From JAALKW01 sp963974485 (lineage in GTDB: Bacteria; Pseudomonadota; Gammaproteobacteria; Legionellales; Legionellaceae), in the NCBI GenBank assembly GCA_963974485.1, contig CAXBBS010000001.1, positions 1-64,000 of the forward strand: 64,000 nucleotides of DNA. The letters run 5' to 3'. Below, piece after piece: positions 7,506 through 15,550 of this stretch. The notes beneath the pieces are model-generated. The model worked only from the letters and a program-made list of their open reading frames with translations. It was not told where the DNA came from and did not search any database. Each line of letters starts with the position of its first letter. Positions within the stretch are counted from its first letter, which is position 1. A program made the position numbers and the translations under genes.

Positions 7506-7793
7506 ATGGTTGTTATCCGTTTAGCACGTGCAGGCGCCAAGAAACGCCCTTTTTATCACATCGTTGTTACTGACAGCCGACGTCGTCGCGACAGTAATCA
7601 TATCGAACGTATCGGTTATTTTAACCCGGTTGCACGTGGACAAGAAGTTTCTTTGCATTTAGAAACCGAACGTCTTACACATTGGAAAGGTGTTGGTGCA
7701 CAATTATCTGACCGTGTGCAATTCTTAGTAAGAAGCATGGCTAAAAACGTTGCGACCAAAGAAGCTACACCAAAAGAAGATAAAGCAGCTTAA
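7506..7793 (+). CDS. rpsP: 30S ribosomal protein S16
   Basis: The 95-residue protein begins MVVIRLARAGAKKRPFYHIV, the invariant S16 start, and contains the conserved RIGYFNP motif. S16 binds 16S rRNA early in 30S assembly. The ATG at 7506 has AGAGGA upstream. It heads the conserved rpsP-rimM-trmD-rplS operon, with rimM starting 5 nt after its stop. Confidence 0.97.
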   Translation: MVVIRLARAGAKKRPFYHIVVTDSRRRRDSNHIERIGYFNPVARGQEVSLHLETERLTHWKGVGAQLSDRVQFLVRSMAKNVATKEATPKEDKAA

Positions 7794-7798
7794 TACCG

Positions 7799-8311
7799 AT
7801 GCCTGAGTTAGAGCTTGAACATGTTGTCGTTGGTAAATTTGGACGTCCGCAAGGAATCAAAGGGCTTGTGCGTGTTACATCATTCACCGAGCCCCGTGAA
7901 AACGTGCTGGACTATCCCCATTGGTTTATGCAAGTACGTGGCGTATGGCATGAAATAAAGCATACACACGATAGCATCATGCCGCAGCACCTCGTAACCC
8001 GTATCGACGGCTACACGACGCGTGAGCAAGTTGCTGAGTTAACGAACGCACCGATTGCTGTATCCAAGAAGGCCTTACCTCCCCTTAAAAGCGGAGAGTT
8101 TTATTGGCATCAGCTGGTTGGCATGCAAGTCGTTCATGAGCAAGGGCTGGTTCTCGGCACGGTTGAGTCTCTCTTTGCGACTGGCTCCAATGATGTGCTC
8201 GTTGTTGTTGGTGAAAAACGACGATTGATCCCTTATCTTATGGATGATGTTATTCAAACGATAAATACAGACAGTGGCATCATCACCGTCTGCTGGGATG
8301 TGGATTTTTAA
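7799..8311 (+). CDS. rimM: Ribosome maturation factor RimM
   Basis: 16S rRNA processing factor that binds S19 during 30S head maturation. The 170 residues contain the N-terminal beta-barrel (VVVGKFGRPQGIKGLVRVTSFTEP) and the PRC-barrel C-terminal domain (FYWHQLVGMQV ... RRLIPYLMDDVIQTI). Family length is about 170-180 residues, so it looks complete. It sits between rpsP (5 nt) and trmD (4 nt). Confidence 0.95.
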   Translation: MPELELEHVVVGKFGRPQGIKGLVRVTSFTEPRENVLDYPHWFMQVRGVWHEIKHTHDSIMPQHLVTRIDGYTTREQVAELTNAPIAVSKKALPPLKSGEFYWHQLVGMQVVHEQGLVLGTVESLFATGSNDVLVVVGEKRRLIPYLMDDVIQTINTDSGIITVCWDVDF

Positions 8312-8315
8312 TATC

Positions 8316-9089
8316 ATGCTACATCTTGGTGTCATCAGTGTGATGCCCGACATGTTTACCCCGTTAAGTCAGGGAGTTGTTGGACGAGCACTGAAAGATA
8401 AACTGGTTCAGGTGGATTATTGGAATCCACGTGACTATGCACCGCTACCTCACCGACGGGTTGATGATAAACCTTACGGTGGTGGACCTGGCATGGTGAT
8501 GAGTTACCCACCGTTGCATCAAGCAATTGTGGAAGCGCGTCATGTGCTAGGAGCAGCATGCAAAACTGTTTATTTAAGCCCGCAGGGCCGATGCATAAAA
8601 CAAGCTGAGCTGAAACAGCTGGCTTTAGATAAACAACCGATTCTTTTTATAGCCGGTCGCTTTGAAGGAATTGACGAACGTATTATCACTGAAGATGTTG
8701 ACGAAGAGTGGTCACTCGGTGATTTTGTGTTAAGCGGTGGTGAACTCGCTGCGATGGTTTTTATTGATGCTCTCGCACGCTTAGTTCCGGGTTGCCTTGG
8801 ACACCCCGGCTCAGCACAGCAAGACTCATTCATGGACGGTCTATTAGATCATCCACAATATACCCGTCCCGAATGCGTGGATGGACAGAACGTGCCCGAT
8901 GTTTTATTAGGCGGCAATCATGCTGCAATTAAACACTGGCGAAAAAAACAAGCTTTAGGCCAAACTTGGATAAAGCGACCGGATCTGCTCGAGCAGCTTC
9001 GGTTAACTGACGACGACAAGCAATTGCTTGCCGAGTTTAAACAAGAGCACGGCTCGTCTTTTAACGCAGACGACCGATTTGAGGAGTGA
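8316..9089 (+). CDS. trmD: tRNA (guanine-N1-)-methyltransferase TrmD
   Basis: Makes m1G37 in tRNAs, preventing +1 frameshifting. I take ATG 8316 (MLHLGVISVMPDMF) rather than an upstream ATG inside rimM, because it aligns with the family N-terminus. The 257 residues show the SPOUT trefoil-knot motifs: PYGGGPGMVM, IAGRFEGIDERII and SLGDFVLSGGELAAM, with the C-terminal DNA/RNA-binding extension. Third gene of the rpsP operon; rplS follows after 3 nt. Confidence 0.96.
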   Translation: MLHLGVISVMPDMFTPLSQGVVGRALKDKLVQVDYWNPRDYAPLPHRRVDDKPYGGGPGMVMSYPPLHQAIVEARHVLGAACKTVYLSPQGRCIKQAELKQLALDKQPILFIAGRFEGIDERIITEDVDEEWSLGDFVLSGGELAAMVFIDALARLVPGCLGHPGSAQQDSFMDGLLDHPQYTRPECVDGQNVPDVLLGGNHAAIKHWRKKQALGQTWIKRPDLLEQLRLTDDDKQLLAEFKQEHGSSFNADDRFEE

Positions 9090-9092
9090 GTC

Positions 9093-9458
9093 ATGAGTAA
9101 CGTGATCGATGCGATCAACGCTGAGCAAATGCAAGGCAAAACGATCCCAGACTTTGGCCCAGGCGATACCGTTCTGGTTCAAGTTAAAGTAAAAGAAGGC
9201 AGCCGTGAACGTCTTCAAGCATTCGAAGGTGTGGTCATTGCACGACGAAATCGTGGCTTAAACTCTGCGTTTACCGTCCGCAAAATTTCACATAACGTGG
9301 GTGTGGAACGCGTATTCCAACTTTATAGCCCTGTTGTTGACAGCATCACGGTTAAACGTCGTGGTGATGTACGTCGTGCTAAATTGTACTATCTTCGTAA
9401 ACTTTCTGGTCGCGCTGCACGTATTCGTGAAAAGCTTCCACAAAGAAAACAATCATAA
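9093..9458 (+). CDS. rplS: 50S ribosomal protein L19
   Basis: L19 lies at the 30S-50S interface. The 121 residues include the typical PDFGPGDTVLVQVKVKEG and ENR-type core (RRNRGLNSAFTVRKIS, GVERVFQLYSP, RRGDVRRAKLYYLR). GAGGAG precedes the start. Last gene of the rpsP operon. Confidence 0.97.
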   Translation: MSNVIDAINAEQMQGKTIPDFGPGDTVLVQVKVKEGSRERLQAFEGVVIARRNRGLNSAFTVRKISHNVGVERVFQLYSPVVDSITVKRRGDVRRAKLYYLRKLSGRAARIREKLPQRKQS

Positions 9459-9478
9459 TCTACACAGATTAAGATAGA

Positions 9479-9503
9479 TCCTCGCGGTCTTAGGCCGCGG
9501 GGA
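9479..9503 (+). terminator. GC-rich hairpin after rplS
   Basis: TCCTCGCGG (9479-9487) can pair with CCGCGGGGA (9495-9503) around a 7-nt loop. It sits 20 nt after the rplS stop, the place for an operon terminator, but no T-run follows, so it may act as an RNA 3'-end stabiliser or a weak terminator. Confidence 0.55.
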
Positions 9504-9559
9504 ACTCTACATCTTCGCTATACTTGCATTTCATACCTAAAATCACCTATCCTACTCTG

Positions 9560-10474
9560 ATGCATGCCATCGAAATACAAAATCTTTGTAAAACCTATGA
9601 GAGTGGTGTTAAAGCCTTAGACGGCATTAACCTCACGATACAAACAGGTGACTTTTTTGCCCTGCTCGGCGCCAATGGAGCCGGAAAATCAACCACCATA
9701 GGTCTAATCACATCCTTGCTCACCAAAACATCAGGTTCTATTTTAATCTGTGGTGTTGATTTAGATAAAAATCCTACAGAAGCCAAACAACATTTAGGCT
9801 TAGTACCCCAAGAAATTAATTTAAATATTTTTGAGACCAGCGAGCAAACCTTGCTAAATCAAGCAGGTTACTACGGCATACCCCGTGCCGAAGCAGGTAT
9901 ACAAGCGACGAATTTACTCAAACAACTCGGTTTGTGGGATAAGCGTCACAGCATTATCAGGCACCTATCAGGAGGTATGAAGCGCCGCCTCATGATTGCA
10001 CGTGCGCTCATGCATAAACCTCGCGTACTCATCTTAGATGAGCCCACAGCAGGTGTAGACATCGAAATCCGTCGTAGCATGTGGGATTTTTTAGCTCGAA
10101 CCAACGCTGAAGGCACAACGATCATTCTCACTACACATTACCTGGAAGAAGCCGAGCAGCTCTGTAAAAACATTGCCATCATCGATAAAGGCAAGCTTAT
10201 TGAAAACACATCGACCAAAGCATTATTAGGTACATTGCAGTATCAGACCTATATTTTTACGACACAGCTCCCTATCGATATATTACCCGACTTAGAACCT
10301 TGGAACTCAAGTAAACTCGATCCACATACATTCGAACTTCGTGTCGATAGCCAACATTCGCTCAACGACGTGTTCGCCCGTCTTGACCAACACGGCATTT
10401 GTATTCAAAGTTTACGCAACAAGACCAACCGTTTAGAAGAACTATTTTTGGATCTTATTCATCATGGTCATTAA
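9560..10474 (+). CDS. ABC exporter ATP-binding protein, YadG-like
   Basis: ATPase subunit of an ABC-2 type exporter, closely similar to E. coli YadG. It shows Walker A GANGAGKSTT, signature LSGGMKRRLMIARAL, Walker B VLILDEPTAGVD and H-loop TTHYLEEAEQ. The C-terminal NKTNRLEELFLDLI is also YadG-like. I prefer ATG 9560 (MHAIEIQNLCKTYES) to one 36 nt upstream. It overlaps the permease gene by 11 nt, so the two subunits are translationally coupled. Substrate unknown. Confidence 0.9.
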   Translation: MHAIEIQNLCKTYESGVKALDGINLTIQTGDFFALLGANGAGKSTTIGLITSLLTKTSGSILICGVDLDKNPTEAKQHLGLVPQEINLNIFETSEQTLLNQAGYYGIPRAEAGIQATNLLKQLGLWDKRHSIIRHLSGGMKRRLMIARALMHKPRVLILDEPTAGVDIEIRRSMWDFLARTNAEGTTIILTTHYLEEAEQLCKNIAIIDKGKLIENTSTKALLGTLQYQTYIFTTQLPIDILPDLEPWNSSKLDPHTFELRVDSQHSLNDVFARLDQHGICIQSLRNKTNRLEELFLDLIHHGH

Positions 10475-11249
10475 TCACCAAATATATTGCCAAACCATTG
10501 CCCTATACACCATTGTCCGTCGTGAAATGGTACGCATGCTTCGCATTTCAACGCAAACCTTTTTACCCCCGGTTATCACAACCACACTTTATTTTTTAAT
10601 TTTTGGCTCCGTCATCGGTGATCGTATTGGTCCTGTAGCAAATTATCCGTACACTACGTTTATTGCTCCTGGGCTTATTATCATGGGTGTGATTACGAAT
10701 GCGTATTCCAACGTCGCGACCTCGCTGTTTAGTATGCGATTTCAACGAAGCATCGAAGAATTACTTGTAAGCCCTATGCACTGGGGCATCATGCTCTCCG
10801 GTTTTATTCTTGGCGGTATGATACGTGGGCTACTTGTTGCTTTTTTAATTACTGTTTCTTCATCTTTTTTTATTGAACTGGATGTATTCAGGCATCTACC
10901 GATAGCTTTTCTTGTGATACTTCTGGTGTCCTTGATTTTTTCAATGGCGGGCTTTATTAACGCCATGCTCGCCCGTACATTTGATGATGTCGCCTTTGTG
11001 CCGGCATTTATACTCACACCCATGATTTATCTGGGTGGTGTTTTTTACGCAACCAGTATGCTGCCTTTGATATGGCAGAAAGCAACGCTTTTCAATCCTA
11101 TTTATTATATGGTACATGCACTCAGGCATGTCATGCTTGGTACCGGAGAGAGCGTATCAAGAGATTTAATCATAATGACTGTTATATTACTTGGATTATT
11201 AATAACAGCAGCGGTGCTGATTAAGAAAGGCATTGGGCTTCGAGAATAG
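10464..11249 (+). CDS. ABC-2 type exporter permease, YadH-like
   Basis: Membrane subunit partner of the preceding ATPase. The 261 residues have six predicted transmembrane segments and the ABC-2 signature region (FDDVAFVPAFILTPMIYLGGVFY). The N-terminal segment QTFLPPVITTTLYFLIFGSVIG also matches YadH. The gene starts inside the ATPase gene. It resembles exporters of drugs or envelope components; the substrate cannot be told from sequence. Confidence 0.9.
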   Translation: MVINHQIYCQTIALYTIVRREMVRMLRISTQTFLPPVITTTLYFLIFGSVIGDRIGPVANYPYTTFIAPGLIIMGVITNAYSNVATSLFSMRFQRSIEELLVSPMHWGIMLSGFILGGMIRGLLVAFLITVSSSFFIELDVFRHLPIAFLVILLVSLIFSMAGFINAMLARTFDDVAFVPAFILTPMIYLGGVFYATSMLPLIWQKATLFNPIYYMVHALRHVMLGTGESVSRDLIIMTVILLGLLITAAVLIKKGIGLRE

Positions 11250-11270
11250 TGTATTTTAAATTTGAAAATA

Positions 11271-11422
11271 AAAAAATAGACAGCGCGATCACAACAGTCC
11301 GACTTTAAATATGGACGCCTCGGACATGCTTTTGGCTTCTTGGTAACATCCCAAGCTTGCTCACCACATGTGCAACCTGGCCTCCCAGGACAAAGATATT
11401 GGCTGCGCAATCTGTACTGCCT
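11271..11422 (-). ncRNA. ssrS: 6S RNA
   Basis: On the minus strand the sequence matches 6S RNA: GGTGAGCAAGCTTGG, a 7-nt loop, then CCAAGAAGCC reproduces the E. coli GGTGAGCATGCTCGG...CCGAGAAGCC terminal arm, including the CTTGG/CCAAG stem. Upstream, AGCCAATATCT parallels AGCCGATATTT. The ends pair (AGGCAG at 11422-11417 with CTGTCT at 11283-11278) and a T-rich run follows. The length of about 150 nt is shorter than in E. coli (184) but like the 147 nt known for Legionella. 6S RNA sequesters sigma-70 RNA polymerase in stationary phase. The neighbours differ from the usual zapA/ygfA setting. Confidence 0.85.
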
Positions 11423-11430
11423 ACATATAA

Positions 11431-11460
11431 ACTATAGACCATGTTTTTATATTTTGCCAA
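11431..11460 (-). promoter_or_regulatory. Promoter of the 6S RNA gene
   Basis: On the minus strand TTGGCA (11460-11455) and TATAGT (11436-11431) are spaced by 18 bp. TATAGT ends 8 nt before the predicted RNA 5' end. This is a good sigma-70 promoter. Confidence 0.75.
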
Positions 11461-11495
11461 CAAGAAAGTAAATATTTATTCTGAACATCAAAAGA

Positions 11496-13589
11496 CTAAG
11501 GATTTTTATTTGTACCCACACCATGCTCGTGATCATCGTCATCATGGTCTGCGTCTTTTAAGGGCTTTAATTTTTCACTTAAATCACTTTGAATTTTGGA
11601 TAAACCTTGCCGCTCTTTCGCTTTAGCAAATAAGTTAAGTCCTACTGCCATGCCACTACCACCAACGACACCACCAACCACGGCACCAACAATACTCGTA
11701 AGGCCTACAGCGAGAATAATTGCACCCAGTGAAAACATAAGCACGCCAAGAGCTTGCATACGTATTGACGGATAATTCTTAACATGTGTTGCATGTTCTT
11801 GATACTCTTCAACGCTTATTTCACATTTCAAAACACGTTCAGTCTGTAAAATCGAATCACGCGCCTGTTCTTTTTCTTTTGTACTCCCCGCTTGCAGAGC
11901 CGCTTGCAATTCAGTTGCAAGAAGCTTTACTTGACTTCGAATCTTTTCAGGATTTTTTGTATTATCAATATAGGCAAAAAGTGCTTGCAATTCACCGCTC
12001 ATAACCACTTCAAAATCGCGTCCTATTCCAATTTGTGTGCTCCTATCAGGAAGAAATATCTCAGGACAAAGTTTATGTTTAATTTGACTTAATTGCTCTT
12101 CCGAGATCTTGTATATATCTTGAATTTTCTCAATGCATGGGCTTAAATCAGGGTGATCTAACTCATATTTCCAAGGTATTTTCATGAGCTCTTGATTCTC
12201 ACGTAAGAAATGCCAATGCGCCATGCCTGAAGCCGTAACAAAGGCAAGTCGCACAAGCTCTTTCATGTCCTGAATAGGCTCCTTAAGTTCTGAACTTTTA
12301 TTTGAAAGCTCATAGAGCTTTTCCATAACGTTAATACAACGGATTAACGTTTGATGCTTCATCATGGGTGGTTTATTGAGCTCTAGAACTTCTGGTATAA
12401 GTCCTTGAAGCGCTTCATGTTCAAAGCATGCTAATGACAGTGATCTTTCATGTGCCATACGTTTAGGGCGCCTTAAGGTGGCTTTAATAACGCCCATCAA
12501 TTGCTCAATACCTTCGTTGAGTCCCTCAGAGGGCTCATCAAGCACAGGACTTTCAGCCAGCTTATCAAGTTTATTAAGTAATTGATGACACAAGATAATT
12601 TCGTTTCTTTCTTTATCTATTTCTTTTTTTACTTTGTACTCATCTAAAGTTAAATTAACGGTACTAGCCCTTAATTTAAAAATTTTATTTTTTAAAACAT
12701 CACGTGCTGTGAGTTTTTTTGGTGGCTCCTCTTTCTTTTGTATTATTTGTTCATCACTGGGGATTTCTGGCAAACCACCTTCATTACTCATCTCGTCAGT
12801 GGAGGCTTCAGTTATGGTGAGAGATTCTTTATCAGTCAAATCTTCTGTTGTAGCAAGGGATTCAGTTTTTTCTTGCTTATCAGCATTCAAAATTGATTTG
12901 AAAATCATGATAGACGCTTCGAGTGATTCGAGTTCTTTGGATTTTTTTTTGAAAAATAATTTTTGTTGCTTATTTTTGTTAATGATTGAATCTTTGCTAG
13001 TTAAGATTTCCTTGAGCAAATTTAAACATTTCTGTAATTTTTTTTCATCTTCTTTTTCGCAAACCTGCCTGAATTTCAGAACCAATGATTCAAAACTAAC
13101 TTTGAAATTAGGGGAGGTTCCAGCTTCACGATTGGAAAATGCAAGTTCTAACAGTTGCTTCTCAAAGAGCATTTCCTTTTTAGAGTACATATGAACGTCC
13201 ATAATTTCTTCTGCTGGGTACCCAGACAGCCCTATGATCGCTTGAGCTAATATCATCTGCTCGAGTTCTGATGATGTTAGCAAAAGTGAAAATGCTCCGA
13301 TTATTCTATCATCTGTCTTGAGTAGTTCTGGCCGTGTTAACACATGACTTATTAAAGAAATCAACCTATCTAAAGGCGGAATCATATTATCTCTTTCTTG
13401 CGCCTCCAGCTCTAATATCCCATTAAAAGAACAAAGAACGTCTCGTCGAGCTTGATTTTGAGCGTCCGTATATCCTTTTTTTAAGTATCGTGCATCTTGC
13501 GTTGGATGGTCCGGGTCTAAATAACGTTTTAAGTTATTAACTTTCTCTTTAAGCTTTGGGTCCAAGTGTTCTAAATTTACGAAAGGCAT
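11496..13589 (-). CDS. Large helical coiled-coil protein with C-terminal membrane hairpin; effector candidate
   Basis: I do not recognise a family. The 697 residues are mostly charged, predicted-helical sequence, with a Ser/Thr/Glu-rich low-complexity stretch (about residues 240-300). Near the C-terminus (about 611-655) is a hydrophobic hairpin rich in Gly (AVVGGVVGGSGMAVG, glycine-zipper-like), followed by a His/Asp-rich tail (DADHDDDDHEHG). There is no N-terminal signal peptide. Long helical proteins with a late membrane hairpin are typical of Legionellales Dot/Icm effectors, but that is inference. It is monocistronic between the 6S RNA and rplU. A TTAAT direct repeat lies 43 bp upstream. 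The start ATG 13589 has a weak ribosome binding site (AAGAG). Confidence 0.6.
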   Translation of the reverse strand: MPFVNLEHLDPKLKEKVNNLKRYLDPDHPTQDARYLKKGYTDAQNQARRDVLCSFNGILELEAQERDNMIPPLDRLISLISHVLTRPELLKTDDRIIGAFSLLLTSSELEQMILAQAIIGLSGYPAEEIMDVHMYSKKEMLFEKQLLELAFSNREAGTSPNFKVSFESLVLKFRQVCEKEDEKKLQKCLNLLKEILTSKDSIINKNKQQKLFFKKKSKELESLEASIMIFKSILNADKQEKTESLATTEDLTDKESLTITEASTDEMSNEGGLPEIPSDEQIIQKKEEPPKKLTARDVLKNKIFKLRASTVNLTLDEYKVKKEIDKERNEIILCHQLLNKLDKLAESPVLDEPSEGLNEGIEQLMGVIKATLRRPKRMAHERSLSLACFEHEALQGLIPEVLELNKPPMMKHQTLIRCINVMEKLYELSNKSSELKEPIQDMKELVRLAFVTASGMAHWHFLRENQELMKIPWKYELDHPDLSPCIEKIQDIYKISEEQLSQIKHKLCPEIFLPDRSTQIGIGRDFEVVMSGELQALFAYIDNTKNPEKIRSQVKLLATELQAALQAGSTKEKEQARDSILQTERVLKCEISVEEYQEHATHVKNYPSIRMQALGVLMFSLGAIILAVGLTSIVGAVVGGVVGGSGMAVGLNLFAKAKERQGLSKIQSDLSEKLKPLKDADHDDDDHEHGVGTNKNP

Positions 13590-13806
13590 AATAAGCTCTT
13601 AAAACAATCGCCATACGATTAAATATAGACCATTAAATGCAAATTAACACCCAAAAGTTTTTTTTAAACCATTAGGTCAGAAGGGACTTCTTGGCATTCG
13701 ATCATAATTATTTATCAATACATCATAAAAACACCTATAATTTGATATTTTTAATTCCCAGATCTTAAAAACGCCCCATCTTTTTATGATCCTGTAGATG
13801 AACAAC
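13590..13806. other. AT-rich intergenic region between effector candidate and rplU promoter
   Basis: Apart from the TTAAT direct repeat described separately, it is AT-rich with homopolymer runs. A 64-codon minus-strand frame (13677-13871) runs across the rplU promoter and leader and is not credible. I see no RNA gene here. Confidence 0.4.
13632..13647 (-). promoter_or_regulatory. TTAAT direct repeat, PmrA-box-like
   Basis: Read on the minus strand: gTTAATttgcatTTAATgg, i.e. two TTAAT cores with an 11-bp period. The Legionella/Coxiella PmrA box is cTTAATatT-N2-cTTAATatT, with the same 11-bp period. A TATATT follows closely as a possible -10 box. The flanking bases fit poorly and AT-rich DNA gives such repeats by chance, so this is tentative. 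Confidence 0.35.
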
Positions 13807-13835
13807 TTGAAATCAGCGCGAAAATTCGATAAAAT
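13807..13835 (+). promoter_or_regulatory. Promoter of rplU-rpmA-obgE
   Basis: TTGAAA (13807-13812) and TAAAAT (13830-13835) are separated by exactly 17 bp, a strong sigma-70 promoter 62 bp before rplU. Confidence 0.8.
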
Positions 13836-13853
13836 CTCCCACTTTGTCAGAAC

Positions 13854-13873
13854 CAGTGTTTGATTAAGCACTG
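13854..13873 (+). promoter_or_regulatory. Hairpin in the rplU leader
   Basis: CAGTGTTT pairs with AAGCACTG (one G-U pair) around a GATT tetraloop, 24 nt before the rplU start in the leader of the transcript. Ribosomal protein leaders often fold into autoregulatory sites, but no regulator is shown here. Confidence 0.45.
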
Positions 13874-13897
13874 TCAGGTAAGCTTTGGAGAAGAATC

Positions 13898-14209
13898 ATG
13901 TATGCGGTGATAAAAACAGGCGGTAAACAATACCGCGTTAAAACAGGTGACGTACTCAAGATAGAACAGCTTCCTGTTGAAGCTGGAAGTGAGCTCGATT
14001 TTTCCGAAGTACTTATGATCACTGACGGTGAAAACAGTACGGTAGGAACACCATTAATACCTCAGGCCCTGGTTAAAGCGAAAGTTTTATCTCAAGGTCG
14101 TCATAAGAAAATTAAAATCATTAAATTTCGACGTCGTAAACACCATATGAAACAAATGGGTCACCGTCAAAATTATACCGAAGTAGAAATTACGTCAATT
14201 AACAAGTAA
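13898..14209 (+). CDS. rplU: 50S ribosomal protein L21
   Basis: The 103-residue protein has the invariant L21 start MYAVIKTGGKQYRVKTGD and the RNA-binding C-terminal segment (KIIKFRRRKHHMKQMGHRQNYTEV). GGAG lies 8 nt upstream of the start. It heads the conserved rplU-rpmA-obgE operon and binds 23S rRNA in early 50S assembly. Confidence 0.97.
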   Translation: MYAVIKTGGKQYRVKTGDVLKIEQLPVEAGSELDFSEVLMITDGENSTVGTPLIPQALVKAKVLSQGRHKKIKIIKFRRRKHHMKQMGHRQNYTEVEITSINK

Positions 14210-14230
14210 GAAGAAGAGGGTAGCACTACC

Positions 14231-14503
14231 ATGGCAACTAAAAAAGCAGGCGGAAGTACCCGCAACGGCCGCGATTCCAAGCCAAAGTACCTTGGCGTAA
14301 AACGGTATGGCGGCCAACGTGTTAATGCTGGCGAAATCTTAATTCGTCAACGCGGCACACGCGTTCACGCAGGTGTAGGTGTAGGTTTAGGTCGAGACCA
14401 TACGCTTTATGCTTTAACGACTGGCATCGTACGTTTCATTAAGAAAGGCCCTAAAAGCCGTCAGTTCGTTGTGATTGATCCCATTGCAGTGGATGCAAAC
14501 TAA
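14231..14503 (+). CDS. rpmA: 50S ribosomal protein L27
   Basis: The 90 residues begin MATKKAGGSTRNGRDS, the classic gammaproteobacterial L27 N-terminus that reaches toward the peptidyl transferase centre; there is no Firmicutes-type cleavable extension. It lies 21 nt after rplU. Confidence 0.97.
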   Translation: MATKKAGGSTRNGRDSKPKYLGVKRYGGQRVNAGEILIRQRGTRVHAGVGVGLGRDHTLYALTTGIVRFIKKGPKSRQFVVIDPIAVDAN

Positions 14504-14524
14504 CTTTAGGTTGCGAAACGCTGT

Positions 14525-15550
14525 ATGAAATTCGTCGATGAAGCAATTATTTTCGTCCATTCAGGACGAGGCGGAGATGGCTGCTTAAGCTTTCGACGTG
14601 AAAAATACATCCCCCGTGGCGGCCCTAATGGCGGCGACGGCGGTGATGGCGGCAGCGTATACCTTCGCGCCACATCGGGATTAAATACGCTGGTTGATTT
14701 TCGCCATCAGCGTCGCCATAAAGCGGAATCTGGTCAACAAGGCATGGGAAGCGATTGCACAGGCAAAGCTGGCAGTGACCTTATCGTTGACGTTCCTATT
14801 GGTACCATTGTTTATGATGCCGACACAGGTGAATGCTTAGGTGATATTCGACTCGAAGACGAACGTTTACTTGTAGCCCAAGGTGGGTTTCATGGTCTAG
14901 GCAATGCCCGCTTCAAAAGCAGCATCAACCGAGCACCACGACAAACAAGTAACGGCTCACCTGCAGAAGTGCGAACACTCAAGCTTGAGCTTCGCGTACT
15001 TGCCGATGTAGGCTTGCTTGGTTTACCCAATGCAGGAAAATCAACCCTTCTTCGATCAGTATCCAGTGCACAGCCTAAAGTCGCTGATTATCCGTTCACA
15101 ACACTTCACCCATCCCTTGGGGTTGTGAGTGTATCGAATCATCAAAGCTTTGTCATGGCTGACATTCCCGGCCTAATCGAAGGTGCATCAACAGGTGCTG
15201 GCCTCGGCCATCAATTTTTAAAACACTTGGGTCGAACCTCGGTTTTGCTTCATCTTGTTGATATATCTCCTCGTGAAGGATATTGCCCTGTTGATGCCGT
15301 AAAAACCATTGTAAACGAACTTAAAACTTACGACGCTGATCTGCTTAATAAACCACGTTGGCTTGTGATCAATAAAGTCGATTGCTTTCCTGATGATGAA
15401 TCACGAGATCAGGCCATAAAAGCACTGTTAGATGGACTTGAATGGACTGGACCCTACTTTATAATTTCAGCACTATCACGTGATGGCACGCAAATTTTAT
15501 GCCACGAAATCATGAGCTTGATTAATCAAATCAAAGATGCGGAAACTTAA
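14525..15550 (+). CDS. obgE: GTPase ObgE/CgtA
   Basis: Essential GTPase of late 50S assembly and stress control. The 341 residues carry the glycine-rich Obg fold (residues 1-158; RGGPNGGDGGDGGSVYL) and the G domain with P-loop GLPNAGKST, switch I YPFTTLHPS, DIPGLIEGA, and NKVD. The C-terminus is short, without a long acidic tail. It is the last gene of the operon. Its final 54 nt overlap the end of the opposite-strand CinA-like gene. Confidence 0.96.
   Translation: MKFVDEAIIFVHSGRGGDGCLSFRREKYIPRGGPNGGDGGDGGSVYLRATSGLNTLVDFRHQRRHKAESGQQGMGSDCTGKAGSDLIVDVPIGTIVYDADTGECLGDIRLEDERLLVAQGGFHGLGNARFKSSINRAPRQTSNGSPAEVRTLKLELRVLADVGLLGLPNAGKSTLLRSVSSAQPKVADYPFTTLHPSLGVVSVSNHQSFVMADIPGLIEGASTGAGLGHQFLKHLGRTSVLLHLVDISPREGYCPVDAVKTIVNELKTYDADLLNKPRWLVINKVDCFPDDESRDQAIKALLDGLEWTGPYFIISALSRDGTQILCHEIMSLINQIKDAET

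Noticed and set aside
9479..9503. Textbook rho-independent terminator after rplS
   Set aside because: The hairpin is real but no T-run follows, so I kept it only as a hairpin of moderate confidence.
11105..11410. A 101-codon minus-strand frame with many Cys residues
   Set aside because: It coincides with the folded, promoter-bearing 6S RNA and then runs antisense into the YadH-like gene; the RNA explains the sequence better.
12634..13194. A 186-codon plus-strand frame
   Set aside because: It is antisense to the coiled-coil protein gene; its Ser/Phe/Lys-rich composition is what the complement of Glu/Lys-rich coding gives.
13677..13871. A 64-codon minus-strand frame upstream of rplU
   Set aside because: It spans the rplU promoter and leader hairpin on the opposite strand, has no good ribosome binding site and no recognisable similarity.
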